NCBI GenBank assembly: GCA_945956975.1
Contig: CAMFKC010000135.1
Span: 1-6,552 of the forward strand
Source of the DNA: an uncultured Methylocystaceae bacterium
GTDB taxonomy: Bacteria > Pseudomonadota > Alphaproteobacteria > Rhizobiales > Beijerinckiaceae
DNA length: 6,552 nt
Reading direction: 5' to 3'
Shown: positions 5,743-6,552 of the stretch, piece after piece
Layout: each line of letters opens with the position of its first letter
Position numbering within the stretch: position 1 is the stretch's first letter
Position numbers and translations under genes: made by a program
Notes under the pieces: generated by a model
The model's input: the letters and a program-made list of their open reading frames with translations, nothing else
What the model was told of the DNA's origin: nothing
The model's database searches: none

Positions 5743-6297
5743 ATGCCGCTGCCGCCGCCTGCCGCCCGTCGTCACGTCCACACCCGCCGCGTGCAGGTCG
5801 AAGGCTATCTTCGCGAGGATGGGCTCTGGGACATCGAGGCTTCGCTGATCGACGACAAGCCCTATGCCTATGACGACTTCGAGCGCGGGCGCCGCCAGCC
5901 GGGCGAGCCCGTGCACAAGATGTCGATCCGCCTGACCGTCGACGACGCGCTGGTCGTGCGCGACGCGGCGGCTGCGATGGAGGACGTGCCTTATCCGACC
6001 TGCCACGACGTTCCGCCGCGCGTGGAGGCGCTGATCGGCATGAAGCTCGGCGGCGGCTGGCGCAACGCCGTGCGCGAGCGCATCGCCAAGCGCCAAGCCT
6101 GCACGCATCTGATGGAGTTGATCGGTCCGGCGATCACGACGCTGTTCCAGTCGATGTCGGCGAAGTCTTTCGAGGAACGGGCGGCGGGGAAGGCGATGGA
6201 ACAGAAGCCCTATTTCATCGACGGCTGTTGGTCGTGGCGCTCGGACGGGCCGGCGCTGAAGAAGTTCTTTCCGCAGTTCGTGGAGGGGGCGGAGTAG
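5743..6297 (+). CDS. DUF2889 domain protein, function unknown
   Basis: A 184-residue, probably cytoplasmic protein: no signal peptide or membrane segment is seen. Recognised features match the DUF2889 family: RRHVHTRRVQVEGYLREDGL (9-28) followed by WDIEASLIDDKPY (29-41), a middle VPYPTCHDVPPRVEALIGMKLG (82-103, here split as CHD at 87-89 and the GMKLG end), GWRNAVRERI (105-114) and CTHLMELIGP (120-129). Conserved-looking Cys and His residues (H11, H13, H58, C87, H88, C120, H122, C162) could form a metal site, which is only an inference. Start: ATG at 5743 with GAGG (5735-5738) four bases upstream is preferred over the TTG at 5659. The family has no established function known to me. It lies alone between two repeats and faces the thiolase gene, so context does not reveal its role. 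Confidence 0.75.
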   Translation: MPLPPPAARRHVHTRRVQVEGYLREDGLWDIEASLIDDKPYAYDDFERGRRQPGEPVHKMSIRLTVDDALVVRDAAAAMEDVPYPTCHDVPPRVEALIGMKLGGGWRNAVRERIAKRQACTHLMELIGPAITTLFQSMSAKSFEERAAGKAMEQKPYFIDGCWSWRSDGPALKKFFPQFVEGAE

Positions 6298-6307
6298 GGG
6301 TGATTGC

Positions 6308-6388
6308 CGTCATTGCGAGCGAAGCGAAGCAATCCAGAGCCGGGTTGTGGCTCTGGATTGCTTCGTCGCTCCGCTTCTCGCAATGACG
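6308..6388. repeat. Inverted repeat between convergent genes (REP-like, 81 bp), possible bidirectional terminator
   Basis: Outer stem of 12 perfect pairs (6308-6319 with 6377-6388; CGTCATTGCGAG) and inner stem of 16 perfect pairs (6326-6341 with 6349-6364; GAAGCAATCCAGAGCC) closing a 7-base loop GGGTTGT. The connecting segments are unequal: 6 bases on the left (6320-6325) and 12 on the right (6365-6376). CGTCATTGCGAGCGAAGC-type repeats are, from memory, common in Rhizobiales. It starts 11 bases after the DUF2889 stop and ends just before the thiolase stop codon (6392-6390), so it occupies the entire space between the convergent genes and could serve as terminator for both. Confidence 0.85.
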
Positions 6389-6389
6389 A

Positions 6390-6552
6390 TCAGGCCGCCC
6401 GCTCGAACACCGCGGCGATGCCCTGGCCGCCGCCGATGCACATGGTCTCCAGACCGTATTTCGCGTCGCGCTTCTTCATCTCGTACATGAGATTGGCGAG
6501 GATGCGCACGCCGGTGGCGCCGATCGGGTGTCCCAGCGAAATGCCGGAGCCG
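6390..6552 (-). CDS. Thiolase (acetyl-CoA C-acyltransferase), C-terminal 53 codons, truncated by window edge
   Basis: On the minus strand, 53 residues end at TGA (6392-6390). Seen: GSGISLGHPIGATGVRI, the second thiolase signature with the active-site histidine of the GHP motif, and GLETMCIGGGQGIAAVFER, the third signature with the catalytic cysteine of CIGGGQG that acts as the base. These two blocks identify a thiolase with intact C-terminal catalytic residues; the nucleophilic cysteine lies in the missing N-terminal part. It catalyses either thiolytic cleavage of 3-ketoacyl-CoA (degradation) or condensation of two acetyl-CoA (for example for polyhydroxybutyrate); the fragment cannot tell which. 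It converges on the DUF2889 gene with a repeat between them. The right part of the gene continues beyond the window. Confidence 0.93.
   Translation of the reverse strand, partial: GSGISLGHPIGATGVRILANLMYEMKKRDAKYGLETMCIGGGQGIAAVFERAA

Noticed and set aside
1..6552. tRNA, rRNA, CRISPR array, transposase or phage genes
   Set aside because: No tRNA-like fold, regularly spaced repeat, or mobile-element protein was seen on either strand.

Overview
The window looks like chromosomal DNA from a high-GC alphaproteobacterium, most likely Hyphomicrobiales/Rhizobiales (the Bradyrhizobium, Rhodopseudomonas and Afipia neighbourhood). The reasons are the GC-rich codon use, the mix of aromatic-CoA catabolism, an OprB-type porin and an Ftr-type iron system, and two intergenic inverted repeats of a style familiar from that order. 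Species cannot be fixed from the sequence alone.

Layout. (1) 1-988, minus: N-terminal 329 residues of an FAD aromatic-CoA hydroxylase, probably the bifunctional salicylyl-CoA/anthraniloyl-CoA type, running off the left edge. (2) 989-1090: a compact divergent control region in which two face-to-face promoters share one long dyad, with a separate perfect 12-bp palindrome in the hydroxylase leader. (3) 1091-1582, plus: a MarR-family regulator, almost certainly the owner of that dyad. (4) 1695-3137, plus: an OprB-type carbohydrate porin. (5) 3228-5535, plus: a three-gene operon with gaps of 4 and 3 bases, encoding a P19/FtrA-type periplasmic iron protein, an FtrB-type cupredoxin-fold protein and an FtrD-type polyferredoxin membrane protein. 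The Ftr1-type permease (FtrC) that normally sits between FtrB and FtrD is absent. (6) 5536-5742: gene-free stretch holding a branched palindromic repeat. (7) 5743-6297, plus: a DUF2889-type protein. (8) 6298-6389: a second inverted repeat filling the gap between convergent genes. (9) 6390-6552, minus: the last 53 codons of a thiolase, running off the right edge.

How it works together. The left module reads as a self-contained inducible switch: the MarR protein probably represses both itself and the aromatic-CoA hydroxylase until a ligand, plausibly the aryl-CoA or its parent acid, releases it. The central module is a ferrous or ferric iron uptake system of the FtrABCD kind: FtrA and FtrB handle iron in the periplasm and FtrD supplies or removes electrons across the inner membrane; the permease must be encoded elsewhere or be replaced. 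The porin upstream is transcribed in the same direction but is separated by 90 bases containing a possible iron-responsive dyad. The thiolase and the DUF2889 gene are only loosely connected to the rest.

The most worthwhile observations are the permease-less Ftr operon, the overlapping divergent promoters under one dyad, and the internal compensatory pairing of the 5545-5659 repeat. I did not find a convincing wholly new system.
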